From the NCBI RefSeq assembly GCF_007752345.1, contig NZ_CP036299.1, positions 3,001,501 to 3,065,500 of the forward strand: DNA of 64,000 nt, in the 5' to 3' direction. The DNA is from Planctopirus ephydatiae. GTDB lineage: Bacteria; Planctomycetota; Planctomycetia; Planctomycetales; Planctomycetaceae. Below, piece after piece: positions 46,694-54,580 of the stretch (positions are counted from its first letter, which is position 1; each line of letters opens with the position of its first letter). The translations under genes and the position numbers were made by a program. Below the pieces are notes generated by a model. It had not been told where the DNA came from. It saw only the letters and a list, made by a program, of their open reading frames with translations, and searched no databases.

Positions 46694-48928
46694 CTAGTTC
46701 AGCCTGCCGAGCTCCGGTGAAGATAGAAGCGCACCTCTCAGATACTCCAACAATTCATCCAGTTCTTGCTTTGTCGTTACACGACTCAGGAGGTTTTCTA
46801 CCATTTTCGTGTATTCCGGGTGGCTCCCACTATGGATCCGCGCCGTGCGGCCCAGATAATCCACTGTCGGCAACAACAGGCCATTGACGGAGGGGTCATG
46901 AATATTGAAGCCCAGTCGGTTGAGTTGCGCTACAATCTTTGAATCTTTCATCAATTGCAGCGGAATCAAATGATGGGCCTGTGTTGGGACCCCTTCCGGA
47001 TAGACCACGCCCAGCTTTCTCATCGCCTCGATCGTACCGTCACGGAATGCTTTTTGTCCATTTCGGAAAATCTTGATAGTAACGGCGTTGAAGATCTCAA
47101 CTCCGTTGGGACCAACGATCCGGACGGCCTGATCGAGCGGGAGCTGATTCAGGATGGGAACCATGTCGGCCATCACAATGACGCCGTTTATGCCGTTGGG
47201 ATTATCGGCGAACTGCGCAATCCCAATGGTGATGCCTAACGGCGTGTTGAATACCGTGATCCCCTGAACGTAAAGCTCGGAAAGTGCGGCGGCCGAAGCG
47301 GCCGCTTCCCGTACGGCAGCCCGATAGGATTCTGCGAGTTGCTCATACAACTCGTCATTCATCACATCGTTGTTCAGCAGATTGACTAGTTCTCGTCGAA
47401 CCAGATGGTATGCTGAGGCATCGATCAGCCGCAGCATGAGTTGCTCGGCCTGCTCAACGGGATTCAAATCGGTGTCTATCCAGATTACCTGGTAAACATT
47501 GCCGGGTTGATAACCAAGTTTGGACGAATACCAATAGTCTCCGAACTCGATTACGCCTCCCGCCTTTTTGTAGGCCTGGAGCAAGTTTTGTCCCTTCGTG
47601 CCGTACAAGACAAGAAAGGCGGCTTCCAATTCGGATGCCATCTCGACAGTTAAGGCGTTCTGAGTTTCCCCTTCTTTCGGCGGAGGAAGCGGAAGTGACG
47701 TAGTGTGGTTCCCTAAGAACTGCAACCTGGGTGGATTAACGGTCGGTCTGTAGGGGGCCCGGTCAATCAGTGTTCCCAGGTCGTGTTCATTCCGATTGAG
47801 GAGATCGCGGATGTGGGGGTTGCTTTGCTGTTCGCCCAGTCTCTCGTATGCTCGATCCATGGCATTCCGGCTGGCTTGACCCACTTCATTGCCGGGAGCC
47901 ACAGGATTCGAGGGTGTGTACGAGCCGCCTTCCGAACCACTGGCAGACTGCTCTTCTTCCAGACGGTTCTGATCGGCACTCTTCGCAGCGGGGGCTTCAT
48001 CAGGATGCGGTTGGTTGGCCTGGCTTTGGGCCTGTTGCTGGGCGGCGTAGGCTTCCTGCTGGATCGAATCGTAGCTGGGGCCGCCGTATTCGCTGCGCTT
48101 CGGTGTTTCGTTCTCGGCAGGCTTGTGATCCCAGTAATCGATCCGCCAATCCCCTGTCCGGTCGTTCTCGTAGTATTTGTAATACTGCGTATCACTGGCC
48201 CAGCCTTCACTCGACAGGTGCCAATCACCCAGATACGAGAGTTCATAGCCACCCATGGCATTGGTGAAGGCCTGAGGAATGAACGGCAGGTTGTAATAGT
48301 TGTACGGGGCCAGTGCCTGATTGATCAGGCTCATGGGATTCGAGAAGGTGACATTCCACTCCGCCAGATCGTGAGCAGTGCCACTTTCAAACGAACCGGC
48401 GAATGAAGACTCATACGAGCCGCTGCCGCTCCCTTCCGATTGCGAATAGGTGTAATCGACCAGCCCCGTCTCTGGGTTGAACAAGGCGTTCTGGCCACTC
48501 GTTCCGGCATAGGGCCCATACTGGCTCGAATCACCACTGCTGGTCCAGGTGGATGTCCGGCCATACGAGACCGGGCTGACCTGGTAGCTTTGCCGTCCGT
48601 ACCAATAGGATTTATCGATCCTCCGAGAGAACTCGTAGTTCGAGACTGATTCGCTCCAGCCGGAACTGCTGGTGTTCGTCCAGTTGCCATAGCCTGCGAG
48701 GTTAACCCACAGATCGGTGGTCGATTCCTGCGACCGGCTGCGGCCACCAATCACGACTTCTTCCGTGAGAGAACCAGCTTTGGTCCGGGATTGCCCCTGA
48801 TCCTGGGTGATCTCGTAATGCAAACCAAAACCAGTTGACGCCAGATCAAACGTCATATCAGTCTGCAGATCGTCGGCCTGGGAGGTGCCAGAGCCCACGA
48901 TGGACGCCATTGGAAGGGTTGTGCCCAA
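46694..48928 (-). CDS. Polymorphic toxin with C-terminal AHH nuclease domain
   Basis: A 744-residue protein. The C-terminal 94 residues are an HNH/ENDO-VII-superfamily AHH domain: the signature AHHLIP at 651-656, LGFNIHDPSVNGLLLP and ARIHSGSHPEYTK follow in the family order, indicating a DNA- or RNA-cleaving toxin. The middle is low-complexity, rich in Gly, Ser, Gln and Pro, with a helical region of about residues 420-600. The first 200 residues are Ser/Gly/Tyr-rich ([31 protein letters not shown]). The frame starts at TTG 48928; ATG 48910 is the likelier start. The leader in the same frame holds a twin-arginine-like RHRRFLG and hydrophobic LPMASIVGSGTSQA but no start codon before it. Repeat R3 abuts the ATG. 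Secretion route is unknown. Confidence 0.75.
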   Translation of the reverse strand: MGTTLPMASIVGSGTSQADDLQTDMTFDLASTGFGLHYEITQDQGQSRTKAGSLTEEVVIGGRSRSQESTTDLWVNLAGYGNWTNTSSSGWSESVSNYEFSRRIDKSYWYGRQSYQVSPVSYGRTSTWTSSGDSSQYGPYAGTSGQNALFNPETGLVDYTYSQSEGSGSGSYESSFAGSFESGTAHDLAEWNVTFSNPMSLINQALAPYNYYNLPFIPQAFTNAMGGYELSYLGDWHLSSEGWASDTQYYKYYENDRTGDWRIDYWDHKPAENETPKRSEYGGPSYDSIQQEAYAAQQQAQSQANQPHPDEAPAAKSADQNRLEEEQSASGSEGGSYTPSNPVAPGNEVGQASRNAMDRAYERLGEQQSNPHIRDLLNRNEHDLGTLIDRAPYRPTVNPPRLQFLGNHTTSLPLPPPKEGETQNALTVEMASELEAAFLVLYGTKGQNLLQAYKKAGGVIEFGDYWYSSKLGYQPGNVYQVIWIDTDLNPVEQAEQLMLRLIDASAYHLVRRELVNLLNNDVMNDELYEQLAESYRAAVREAAASAAALSELYVQGITVFNTPLGITIGIAQFADNPNGINGVIVMADMVPILNQLPLDQAVRIVGPNGVEIFNAVTIKIFRNGQKAFRDGTIEAMRKLGVVYPEGVPTQAHHLIPLQLMKDSKIVAQLNRLGFNIHDPSVNGLLLPTVDYLGRTARIHSGSHPEYTKMVENLLSRVTTKQELDELLEYLRGALLSSPELGRLN

Positions 48929-48988
48929 AAACCTCCTGTGGCGAAGCGACCCCTGTAGAAATCAGAATGTTTTCCGGGGCGACCCTGC
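48910..48988 (-). repeat. Dispersed hairpin repeat R3
   Basis: The copy in front of the complete toxin. It differs from R1 at about ten positions; the CCCCGGT/ACCGGGG stem is weakened to CCCCTGT/TTCCGGGG. It contains the AGGAGG that lies 21 bases before ATG 48910 and only 3 bases before TTG 48928, so neither spacing is ideal. Confidence 0.7.
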
Positions 48989-48991
48989 CGC

Positions 48992-49064
48992 AAATAAAGC
49001 TGGAGAGCGGCGAATGGGGGTCTGTTTATGCGCGGCGATTACCGACAAACTCCGCCACAAGCAT
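48992..49064 (+). pseudogene. Duplicated 3' end of the DUF1579 gene
   Basis: The sequence from AAATAAAGCTGGAGAGCGGC onward follows the end of the DUF1579 gene (44907-44980) with scattered differences and one extra G that shifts the frame. It lies immediately next to R3. Both copies of the DUF1579 end thus flank the complete toxin segment, in the same orientation, as in a direct duplication. Confidence 0.78.
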
Positions 49065-49099
49065 AGTCATGTCGCTACGAATCACATTATGAATCGAGC

Positions 49100-49142
49100 G
49101 ATATGATGCAGAGAAAACTCCGGATTTTCTCTGCATCATATC
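49100..49142. repeat. Perfect 18-base inverted repeat
   Basis: GATATGATGCAGAGAAAA (49100-49117) and TTTTCTCTGCATCATATC (49125-49142) are exact reverse complements around CTCCGGA. The stem is long and perfect. Neither side has a long T-run, so a bidirectional terminator is possible but not typical. Such a perfect palindrome may alternatively be a binding site or recombination site. Confidence 0.85.
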
Positions 49143-49233
49143 TTGAGCGACAGGTTCTACAGGATTTCACTCATGGTCCATATACCAGGTGAACTTGTGA
49201 GTCACTCGCACCTAAATGAATCAATCCATCAGC

Positions 49234-49297
49234 ACTTCCGCCAGTTGTATTTCCATTCCGCCAGATCGTGAGCGGTGCCACTTTCAAACGAACCGGT
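49234..49297 (-). pseudogene. Internal toxin fragment
   Basis: The stretch CCGCCAGATCGTGAGCGGTG and neighbours matches the complete toxin gene at about 48349-48410 (minus-strand peptide FESGTAHDLAEW). It is isolated, ending near 49297, and has no start. It shows that an additional toxin copy once lay here. Confidence 0.7.
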
Positions 49298-49354
49298 GTA
49301 TCAAGATACATCTGCTGTCAAAACGAGCCTTGATCTGACGCCATCACTAGTGAC

Positions 49355-49792
49355 TCATGGAGTCAGATCAAGGACAAGCTCTCGATGACCGTTGGCTGGG
49401 ATATCGATGAGGAGATCAGTCAGTGACGGATCGAGATACTTCTTTGAATATGTCGCTTTCACTGCGAAATTGATGGCATTCCCGTCGGACGGGGGTGGCG
49501 CGCTCCCCGCATGTGTTTGGTCGACCACTGTCACCTTATGCTTCCCGACGACGGCGCCTAGTTGTCCGTTCGTTTTGACCTGAAATTTTCCATCAGCATC
49601 GGTTTGGCCGACTGCGGCGGGGCCTTTCTCCGGGTAGAAGGTTACGGAAGCGTTGGCCACAGGTTTACTATCAAAGCGTACGACGCCAGCCGCCGCAGCG
49701 AGTTTTGGTTGATCGGCTGCCCCGCCTCCGGAACACCCGGAGAGGGCGAGGCCGAAACCGATTGTTAGACGAATTGCAGACGAACGAACCAT
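49355..49792 (-). CDS. Lipoprotein with a carboxypeptidase-regulatory-like domain
   Basis: A 145-residue lipoprotein with lipobox LALSGC at about residues 15-20. The body has AGVVRFDSKPVANASVTFYP, GQTDADGKFQVKTNGQLGAV and GKHKVTVVD, the same fold type as the lipoprotein at 16642-17109. It is 81 bases after a DUF1559 gene on the same strand, a second instance of the pairing. Confidence 0.78.
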   Translation of the reverse strand: MVRSSAIRLTIGFGLALSGCSGGGAADQPKLAAAAGVVRFDSKPVANASVTFYPEKGPAAVGQTDADGKFQVKTNGQLGAVVGKHKVTVVDQTHAGSAPPPSDGNAINFAVKATYSKKYLDPSLTDLLIDIPANGHRELVLDLTP

Positions 49793-49873
49793 GAGATCAA
49801 CCTCTAAAGGGCGGACGGTCGCCGTCCCGTCCGCCGGTCAGTGAATGGGAAATGACTGCGAAGTGGGTCAAGT

Positions 49874-50818
49874 TCAGAAATCGCTCAAGGTCTCGCCACC
49901 GTCGATCGTGGCCAGATTCCGATAGAGCTGCAGGTCGATGTTTTCAGAGATGAAGCGGACGGTGCCGTCCCCCATCAGAAAATGCCCGCCGCCGACGTGC
50001 AGGCTCCCGAAAGAGTAGTTATTCGGCCAGTCACCCGCGGTAATGCTTGTGTTGCGGACATAGTGGTTCAACGGAATCGCTGCGGTCCCGGTGGAGTGAT
50101 TGAAATGCCACCAACTCGTGTGCGTGCATCGCCCTGCGACCGCTTCACCGACGATGGTCGTGTTGCTGGTTCCATCCGTCAGATTCCGCATGCGGTTCAC
50201 AAGATTACCTTGACCACCGACGCGGCAGTTGAAGCCATTGCCTGCGTCAAGACCATTGTTGCTCCCAGCATTGCGACCCGAGGGATGCGTATAGGTGAAA
50301 GTGCCCCAGGCCCAGTTGCTGCCCGCCACGGTCTTGTAGTTGGTCACGCCCCAGAAATCGTCGGTGATATTGGCGCGACCATTCAGACGGCCGTTGCCGT
50401 TTGTGGGGTCCGAGGGGCAGAGAAACGCGGGCAATACTGACATCGCTGCGATAGTGTTCGGAGTGTACGGAGTGGGGAGCGGACTGGTGGTGCTATTAGC
50501 GAGCGACGCGCTGAAATCGATCGTGTTGTAGAGCGGGCCTTGGTCGATGTAAGGAAGAATCGCCACCAGCCACGAGCGTGAGCGGGTCGACGTATCGTAG
50601 GCTCCGTTGGTGATATTCCCCGGGAACGCTTGGAAGGTGTCATGGTAATTGTGTATCGCCAGTCCGAGTTGCTTAATGTTATTCCGACACTGGGTGCGAC
50701 GCGCGGCCTCGCGGGCCTGCTGAACGGCAGGAAGCAACAGAGCGATCAGGATCGCGATAATGGCGATCACCACGAGGAGTTCAATTAACGTGAAGCCGTG
50801 ACGACGAGGCTGAATCAT
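49874..50818 (-). CDS. DUF1559 protein with type IV prepilin-like N-terminus
   Basis: A 314-residue DUF1559 protein. The N-terminus [17 protein letters not shown] is nearly identical to that of the 15536 copy. Further blocks are [46 protein letters not shown] and [20 protein letters not shown]. The ATG at 50818 has AGGA upstream and places the prepilin site correctly; the longer frame upstream is not coding. It lies within the toxin-repeat region but is itself intact. Confidence 0.9.
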   Translation of the reverse strand: MIQPRRHGFTLIELLVVIAIIAILIALLLPAVQQAREAARRTQCRNNIKQLGLAIHNYHDTFQAFPGNITNGAYDTSTRSRSWLVAILPYIDQGPLYNTIDFSASLANSTTSPLPTPYTPNTIAAMSVLPAFLCPSDPTNGNGRLNGRANITDDFWGVTNYKTVAGSNWAWGTFTYTHPSGRNAGSNNGLDAGNGFNCRVGGQGNLVNRMRNLTDGTSNTTIVGEAVAGRCTHTSWWHFNHSTGTAAIPLNHYVRNTSITAGDWPNNYSFGSLHVGGGHFLMGDGTVRFISENIDLQLYRNLATIDGGETLSDF

Positions 50819-51016
50819 GGCGTATTCCTGAAGAGAAGGGAGAATGGGAGAATCGACGGGAGCAGCGAGCAGGACAGTGAACGTCCGCGAAACGCGTACT
50901 TCAGCGTAAACATTCTCCAGCGGAAAGCAAGATGTCAAATTCGAACAGGGCCATCGGCCTCGTGAACTTGACTCACCAGTCCAGAATCCGAAACCCGCTG
51001 AGACACCAGAAAAACG
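50819..51016. other. Leader region of the DUF1559 gene
   Basis: About 200 bases upstream of the gene on the minus strand with no recognised feature; the promoter is expected here. Confidence 0.4.
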
Positions 51017-51078
51017 GCAGGGTGGCACAAGCTGTGCTTTCATCATCTGGGTGACAAAAGTCACATGAAACACCCTGC
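51017..51078. repeat. Inverted repeat of the GCAGGGTG family
   Basis: GCAGGGTG (51017-51024) and CACCCTGC (51071-51078) bracket 46 bases. GCAGGGTGG is also the end of repeats R1-R5, so this is probably a related element with a different interior (a GTGAC...GTCAC pair lies inside). Confidence 0.6.
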
Positions 51079-51183
51079 GAAACTCGGCATTGCCTAGATC
51101 AAGTGCATGATACAACCCACCCGCCTCACAGGCTCGAAGTGCCCTGGGTATCGCAGCAGGCCAACAACCAGCCGAAACAAACC

Positions 51184-51209
51184 AATGAGTCCTGACCCCC
51201 TTGATTTGT
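51184..51209 (-). repeat. REP-like 26-base sequence, copy 1
   Basis: The minus strand reads CAAATCAAGGGGGTCAGGAC TCATT, which matches the plus-strand copy at 52455-52479 except for one or two positions. Sequences of this kind (AAAGGGGTCAGGACTC) resemble REP elements associated with REP-transposases, though no such transposase lies in the window. Confidence 0.6.
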
Positions 51210-51228
51210 GCCTTTGATTTGTGACCCA

Positions 51229-51428
51229 CAGATCGGTGGTCGATTCCTGCGACCGGCTGCGGCCACCGATTACGACTTCTTCCGTGAGAGAACCGGCTTT
51301 GGTGTCGGATTGCCCCTGATCCTGGGTGATCTCGTCATGCAAATCAAAACCAGATGACGCCAGATCAAACGTCATATCGGTGTGGAGATTGTCAACCTGC
51401 GACGTTCCTGAGCCCATGATAGACGCCA
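51229..51428 (-). pseudogene. Truncated toxin beginning M4
   Basis: A copy of the toxin start with its ATG kept at 51429: [34 protein letters not shown] and [20 protein letters not shown], then unrelated sequence ([11 protein letters not shown]...) to a stop near 51094. Unlike M1 and M2 the frame is unbroken to the junction, so it is a recent truncation. R4 abuts its start. Confidence 0.78.
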
Positions 51429-51507
51429 TTGGAAGGGTGGATTCTAAAAACCTCCTGTGGCGTGGCCACCCCGGTAGAAATCAGAATTTCAACCGGGGCC
51501 ACCCTGC
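51429..51507 (-). repeat. Dispersed hairpin repeat R4
   Basis: The copy in front of M4. It keeps the CCCCGGT/ACCGGGG stem and has GTGGCGTGGCCAC where R1 has GTGGCGAAGCCAC. The TTG present in the other copies is TTA here. Confidence 0.75.
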
Positions 51508-51523
51508 CGTTTCACGAATGGCT

Positions 51524-51781
51524 CTATCGCCTGTAGAGAGAATCGAGAAGTTGCCAGACAGGTCGTCGAAAGTCATCTCCTGTCAACGCTTTGCCATACC
51601 ATTTCTGAAGGCGATCATTGAAGTCTTCGTCCCTCCCGCTGAATATGTCGTAAAGGCAGGCATCGTCTGAAACAAAGTAAGGCCGATCCTCGTTATCGAA
51701 CATGCGATCAAGGAACTCCGAAAGCTGGCACTCTCTCTCCTTCAACTTATCGTCTTCGGCGAAATCGTATTCTTGGCTCAT
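51524..51781 (-). CDS. Small acidic hypothetical protein, candidate orphan immunity gene
   Basis: An 85-residue protein with GGAG 7 bases before ATG 51781. It is acidic and helical: YDFAEDDKLKERECQLSEFL, DRPYFVSDDACLYDIFSG, then FNDRLQKWYGKALTGDDFRR. No signal peptide, no family recognised. It lies 16 bases upstream of R4, at the same relative position that the immunity gene at 46098 occupies next to R2, which is why an immunity role is proposed. Confidence 0.5.
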   Translation of the reverse strand: MSQEYDFAEDDKLKERECQLSEFLDRMFDNEDRPYFVSDDACLYDIFSGRDEDFNDRLQKWYGKALTGDDFRRPVWQLLDSLYRR

Positions 51782-51860
51782 GGGGTTGCTCCAATCGGCA
51801 CGAATCCACCGTTCTCGATCTAGTTAAGGATGTTGCGTTCTTGGATTGGACCGGCGAAAA

Positions 51861-51881
51861 CAAAGGGGTCGTGACTCTTTG
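51861..51881 (+). repeat. REP-like sequence, copy 2
   Basis: CAAAGGGGTCGTGACTCTTTG is a diverged copy of the REP-like sequences at 51184-51209 and 52455-52479; it is itself nearly palindromic (CAAAG...CTTTG). Confidence 0.5.
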
Positions 51882-52003
51882 TTGCCTCAACCGCGGCCAC
51901 CTTGCGGCGAAGCTACAGGAACTCTCGCATTTTGCACAGCTATTTCTTGTGCCTGTCGTAACTCAGACGTATAAATCCATGCCTGCGCCACCTTTCCATC
52001 ACG

Positions 52004-52336
52004 CTACTTACTTGCGAGGCAACTTGACAGCATGAACATCAACTCATCAGACATGGCAATGAATTGTGGATAGCATTCCGGCAATGCGAAAGCTATGTCA
52101 CCCTTATCCTTAATGTCACGTAACCCCTTTTCAACTGATTGGTGAAAATCACTAATTGCTTCTGTCGAAAGATCTGTGATATCGAGATAGTGAACCCTTG
52201 ATTCAAGAGACTCATCTATCCTGAGTGAGATCATGGAATTAGGCTGCAAGTGATTCTGTGCAGCCTCGCAAACACCTTCATACACCCAGTTAGCACATTT
52301 CCAAGTTCTATCGTCACGAATACAAATAGCTGCCAT
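52004..52336 (-). CDS. Hypothetical protein, candidate orphan immunity gene
   Basis: A 110-residue cytoplasmic protein. GGAG lies 8 bases before ATG 52336. It reads MAAICIRDDRTWKCANWVYE, VCEAAQNHLQPNSMISLRID, and ALPECYPQFIAMSDELMFML near the end. It has neither signal nor recognised domain. Its size, acidity and place between toxin remnants and REP-like repeats suit an immunity gene left behind after loss of its toxin; this is inference. Confidence 0.5.
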   Translation of the reverse strand: MAAICIRDDRTWKCANWVYEGVCEAAQNHLQPNSMISLRIDESLESRVHYLDITDLSTEAISDFHQSVEKGLRDIKDKGDIAFALPECYPQFIAMSDELMFMLSSCLASK

Positions 52337-52454
52337 GGCCTAAACTCCGCATATGTATGTACTCCATTTATTCTCGACTGTTGCCTTGGTGCTAGTTGTG
52401 ATATCACATGTGCAATCTTCTGAATATCACTTACGCAAAGGAAGAATCAAAGCA

Positions 52455-52479
52455 GAATCAAAGGGGTCAGGACTCATTA
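52455..52479 (+). repeat. REP-like sequence, copy 3
   Basis: GAATCAAAGGGGTCAGGACT CATTA, the plus-strand counterpart of the copy at 51184-51209. It is followed at once by GCGGCAGGGTGG, the end sequence of the R family, so the two repeat types are adjacent here. Confidence 0.6.
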
Positions 52480-52491
52480 GCGGCAGGGTGG

Positions 52492-52517
52492 CCCAGACGT
52501 GGCTTTGAACGTCTGGG
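52492..52517. repeat. Nine-base inverted repeat next to GCAGGGTGG
   Basis: CCCAGACGT (52492-52500) and ACGTCTGGG (52509-52517) are exact reverse complements around GGCTTTGA. It lies right after GGCAGGGTGG (52482-52491), so it is another R-type member with a replaced stem. Confidence 0.7.
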
Positions 52518-52745
52518 TGGACACAGCCACAAGAGTTGACCCGCGTGCGCAATGTACCCCTGTTGAGGTTCTGAGTTCTACCTGGGTGGCGATGACATGA
52601 GAAGATGCATATCGCCCCACATCGATGAATTCAACTTGAGTTTCTCAAGGATTCACTCGAAAGTCTTTCGGCAACCAGCCGCGTTCGCCAGCGATACACA
52701 GACAGGTCGCAGACGACCAAGACTCAGCGGCAGATTTATTTCAGA

Positions 52746-53909
52746 CTATGCAGGGACGCATTCCATAATCTGGGGGTCGATGAGGCGTGTGGGGATCACG
52801 CGCTGCAAGTGGAGGCCTGATTCCGCACACAACCGCGCGAACTCATCAAAAGTACGCGAACAACCCCAGGTGGCGGCATACTGATGCAGATCGAAAAGAC
52901 TACGGACGATCTCACCCGGTGCGACATTGTGATCCACCGAACCTTCGACAATCAACAGTTTTGAGTCCGGCTTCATCGCCTGTCGGATATTCGACAGTAT
53001 CTTGCGGACACTCTCGTCATCCCAGTCGTGCAGGACATGCTTGATCGTATAAAGATCCCTCCCCGCAGGTACTTCCTCAAAAAAGTTCCCTACGAGATGT
53101 TCCGCTCGATCTGCCACACCTTTTTCGCAGAACATCTCACCAGCAGCCGCATGAGTCTCCTGGCGATCGTAAACCGCTCCGGTAACATGCGGGGCAGCGC
53201 GCAACATCGCCGCTAGAAAAGCTCCACGCCCGCCACCAATGTCGATGACTGTCTTTACATTCGAGAAGTCGTAGCATTTCGCGACCTGATCGACGCAAAG
53301 CTCTGTCCATCGACCGCAGGCGATATCGTGAAGTTCACAAGTCCCCGGATGTTCGGCCATCACTTCCCAGCAGGTCTTATGATAGACGAACCGCGTCAGT
53401 GGTTCTCCTGCCCGGATAGCATCTGGTAATTGAGACATCACGGGAACCTGAATGCGGTCGACCAGTTCGACCCAGGCGGCAAAGGGTTGCCTTCCCTGAC
53501 TTGTATATTCACGGCCCAATGGACCAATCGAATAAATGTCGTGAACGTCACGATCAATAAAATGCATGGCCAGTAGCGGTCGCAAAATATGTACTAAGGA
53601 GTGCGCATCAACCTGCAGAGTTTCTGCGAGTTCCTCCAGTGATTGCGGGCGTTTGAGCAGAGCTTCGAATCCACCGAGCCGTACCATGGCAGCGACTGCC
53701 CCAAACATGATCGGCAGCTGGGAGACCAGAAATGCCATGCTTTCTGAGTTCCACCGCATAAAGCGACGTACCAGACGGCGATGCAACCAATGTCCGATCC
53801 GCTCCAGCCAGCTCCGCGAGATGGGCACAATTTCGTATGCTGGGACGTGGTTGAATTTCTGAAACAATTCAGGCCGTACGACTGAAACCGGGGCATGAGT
53901 AGTCGCCAT
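52746..53909 (-). CDS. SAM-dependent O-methyltransferase (acetylserotonin/hydroxyneurosporene type)
   Basis: A 387-residue plant-type O-methyltransferase. The N-terminal dimerisation domain (about residues 55-140) has a winged-helix start (LEELAETLQVDAHSLVHILR). The SAM-binding motif I is VIDIGGGRG at 221-229, followed by the acid-rich GAVYDRQE and the catalytic loop YTIKHVLHDWDDES, where His294 is the likely base. The closing part (FDEFARLCAESGLHLQRVIP) is also typical. Substrate unknown; relatives methylate small phenolics, indoles and carotenoid precursors. It stands alone and has no visible biosynthetic partner. Confidence 0.85.
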   Translation of the reverse strand: MATTHAPVSVVRPELFQKFNHVPAYEIVPISRSWLERIGHWLHRRLVRRFMRWNSESMAFLVSQLPIMFGAVAAMVRLGGFEALLKRPQSLEELAETLQVDAHSLVHILRPLLAMHFIDRDVHDIYSIGPLGREYTSQGRQPFAAWVELVDRIQVPVMSQLPDAIRAGEPLTRFVYHKTCWEVMAEHPGTCELHDIACGRWTELCVDQVAKCYDFSNVKTVIDIGGGRGAFLAAMLRAAPHVTGAVYDRQETHAAAGEMFCEKGVADRAEHLVGNFFEEVPAGRDLYTIKHVLHDWDDESVRKILSNIRQAMKPDSKLLIVEGSVDHNVAPGEIVRSLFDLHQYAATWGCSRTFDEFARLCAESGLHLQRVIPTRLIDPQIMECVPA

Positions 53910-54440
53910 AGCACACCTGCATGAAATGAGTTCAAGCTGACAAGTCCAGCTCTACTTGATGGACATCATTTCACGCTATACAGCATTCTCCATCACTCAC
54001 AAGACGACAATTTCCGGCCATATCCTTGAATTCGCACATATGGCAACATCTGCGGATTGCACCGATTATGCCGCCTTTCTGTTTCAGGAAAACTACCAAG
54101 CCCTATCAGGCAAGACCCTGCCGGGCGATGATGCGAGTCGACAACTGAGAGAATTTTTGACTTTGAAGAGTTTTAGCGGAGCTGATGGGAACAATGCCTT
54201 TTGAAGCGGTGAACGATCTTCTACCACCCCGCCAATCCACTGGAACCCAAGCGTTAGTTCCTTGGGCAGAACTGTTGAGTCGAAGATTGAAGGTTGCCAC
54301 GGGTCGGCCGTCTGCGGGCGGGCTGACTGTATGCCTGAGGCAGGAAGTTCTTATCGCCGGAAGAGCTGTTCTGCGAGTTTCTGAGGATCTCAGAAGGAAC
54401 CCTACAAGATTTGGGGCCCTGCCATTGCCCTTCTATGGAT

Positions 54441-54486
54441 TCACCATACTGGTAGAAATCAGAGTTTCAGCATCGATCACCCTGCC
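54441..54486 (-). repeat. Dispersed repeat R5 (decayed)
   Basis: GGTAGAAATCAGAGTTTCAGC and CACCCTGCC keep the core of R1 (GGTAGAAATCAGAATTTCA...CCACCCTGC) but the stem is lost. No toxin sequence follows it. Confidence 0.6.
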
Positions 54487-54532
54487 AAGGCATTGAAAAC
54501 CTTCAACTGGCCTATTTTCAAACTCGTTAAAC

Positions 54533-54580
54533 TCTTGTGGCGTTCCCACCCAGGTAGACTCGGTACATTCAACCCGCGCC
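54533..54580 (-). repeat. Dispersed repeat R6 (diverged)
   Basis: CTCTTGTGGCGTTCCCACCC, then AGGTAGACTCGGTACATTCA and ACCCGCGCC, follow the order of R4 (CTCCTGTGGCGTGGCCACCC, CGGTAGAAATCAG, ...ACCGGGGCC) with many changes. The assignment is tentative. Confidence 0.4.

Larger units (their letters stand above)
52337..52745. other. Repeat-bearing intergenic stretch
   Basis: About 400 bases holding the REP-like copy at 52455-52479 and the palindrome at 52492-52517. No supported gene; short frames show no motif. Confidence 0.5.

Noticed and set aside
45689-51507. CRISPR array suspected from regularly recurring ~78-bp repeats
   Set aside because: The repeats are far apart, lack uniform spacers and sit at toxin starts; no cas genes are present.
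53956-54204. Plus-strand ORF of 82 codons
   Set aside because: No ribosome site, no recognised motif, and it lies in a repeat-bearing intergenic region.
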